A DNA stretch of 6,599 bases, from positions 1-6,599 of the forward strand of contig DJMK01000116.1 of assembly GCA_002436485.1 (NCBI GenBank), given 5' to 3'. The stretch's first letter is position 1, and the number at the start of each line of letters is the position of its first letter. The notes beneath the pieces are model-generated. The model was not told the DNA's origin. It searched no databases and was given only the letters and a program-made list of their open reading frames with translations. Both the position numbers and the translations under genes were made by a program. Origin of the DNA: Proteobacteria bacterium UBA6492 (GTDB taxonomy: Bacteria > Pseudomonadota > Gammaproteobacteria > UBA6429 > Thiohalophilaceae). Of this stretch, positions 5,774 through 6,599 are shown piece after piece.

Positions 5774-6599
5774 TCAGGCAGTTGCCATTTTCGCTTCCAG
5801 ATCGCCACCTTCCTTGCGCAGTTTGAGATCATGATAGAACGGAATTAACATGGCAACGAAAAATGGTATGGACAGCATAATGAAGATAAACAGCAGCAGT
5901 GTACCAATCATAGCAGCTGAACCTGCAGGTCCCTCGCTACCTGCCTGGCCAAGAAAGGCCGTCGTTCCGAATGTCGGTATCATCACGGCCAGTAAAACCG
6001 CAAACAGAATGATGTAGACAATGAGCATGTAGAATGCGGTGCGCCACCAGTTACCCCATACCAGTTTATGGCTGCCAATAATCGCAGAGAGCGGCCCGGC
6101 GTTATCGACTACGACACGATAAAGAGTGAACTGCGTGGTGATCGCAAAAAAGAAATAGGGGATCAGTAATGCCCAGTAAATTCCCTGGAATGTCATCAGG
6201 CTCATCTCCCCGTTTATCAATTTACCCATACTGGCAAATTGAAAATAAGTAGCCGGGGTGTACAACAACGCAAGGAAAATAAACAAAAGAATACTGGCAC
6301 CCAGAGCAGGGAACAGACGTGAATAGGCGCCACTCAGTGCATTACCAATACCGGCATCATTGCCATAACCGATATTGGCATATTTCAGTATCAGCGCATT
6401 GACGAAATACAGGAACACCAGCGCAAATAACAGCAGCGTGACCAGGCCTATGATAGCAGAGCCGGCGGATAGGCCGCTGAAATCACCAGTGGAGGCACCT
6501 TGCATGAACGGCGCCATGACCGCACCCATAACAAGTCCTGCGATGATACTAAAAACAATGACCGCGCCGATCATGATGAACATGATGCCGATCGCCCCC
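5774..6599 (-). CDS. Multi-pass membrane protein of the MoxR cluster (5' end cut by the window)
   Basis: The reading frame is open to the right edge, giving at least 275 residues; the first in-window ATG (6583) is preceded by open codons reading GAIGI inside a hydrophobic segment, so the true start lies outside. I count about six membrane segments, with loops containing YANIGYGNDAGIGNAL and a conserved-looking WGNWWRTAFYML. The C-terminal tail FYHDLKLRKEGGDLEA resembles the YYDLRxRxEGxDLE ending of membrane proteins often encoded beside DUF4129 genes, some annotated as glycerophosphodiester phosphodiesterase membrane-domain-like. There is no catalytic motif in the visible part. It is co-oriented with the other four genes and 21 bases from the next, so it likely belongs to the same operon, whose promoter must be further right. 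RDD or SpoIIM-like genes often occur there. Confidence 0.88.
   Translation of the reverse strand, partial: GAIGIMFIMIGAVIVFSIIAGLVMGAVMAPFMQGASTGDFSGLSAGSAIIGLVTLLLFALVFLYFVNALILKYANIGYGNDAGIGNALSGAYSRLFPALGASILLFIFLALLYTPATYFQFASMGKLINGEMSLMTFQGIYWALLIPYFFFAITTQFTLYRVVVDNAGPLSAIIGSHKLVWGNWWRTAFYMLIVYIILFAVLLAVMIPTFGTTAFLGQAGSEGPAGSAAMIGTLLLFIFIMLSIPFFVAMLIPFYHDLKLRKEGGDLEAKMATA

Overview
The window combines two unrelated kinds of DNA. Bases 1 to about 1148 look like the distal (3') end of an integron gene-cassette array. The remaining ~5.4 kb is a conserved chromosomal membrane and AAA+ ATPase gene cluster on the opposite strand. The protein families and the integron suggest a Gram-negative, probably gammaproteobacterial, environmental organism. 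This is inference; there is no rRNA or other marker in the window.

Left part, + strand. The window opens on the last bases of an attC site (GTTATGT at 5-11). Two complete cassettes follow. Cassette 1 (6-634) carries a small predicted lipoprotein of unknown function and ends in an attC at 566-640. Cassette 2 (635-1142) carries a 138-residue acidic cytoplasmic protein of unknown function and ends in an attC at 1068-1148. Both attC sites have R''/L''/L'/R' elements with a bulged C exactly nine bases after R''. No integrase gene is present; it would be expected to the left. The array seems to end at 1142/1143, followed by about 90 non-coding bases with an imperfect inverted repeat.

Right part, - strand, read from right to left. 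First comes a multi-pass membrane protein whose 5' end is cut by the window edge. It is followed by a DUF4129 protein with a signal peptide and one membrane segment, a DUF4350 protein with two membrane segments, a MoxR-family AAA+ ATPase, and a DUF58 protein. The last four genes are joined by three successive 4-base ATGA stop/start overlaps, so they are almost certainly one translationally coupled operon. MoxR ATPases are generally viewed as chaperone-like remodelling enzymes working with VWA-like partners such as DUF58 proteins. The DUF4350 and DUF4129 proteins probably form the membrane and periplasmic part of the same assembly. The substrate is unknown.

The cassette array and the operon converge on the stretch 1064-1234, where I see no clear rho-independent terminator. 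The cassettes are visibly more AT-rich than the operon, consistent with foreign origin. The most interesting content is the two cassette proteins of unknown function and the array boundary. The MoxR operon is conserved and recognisable.
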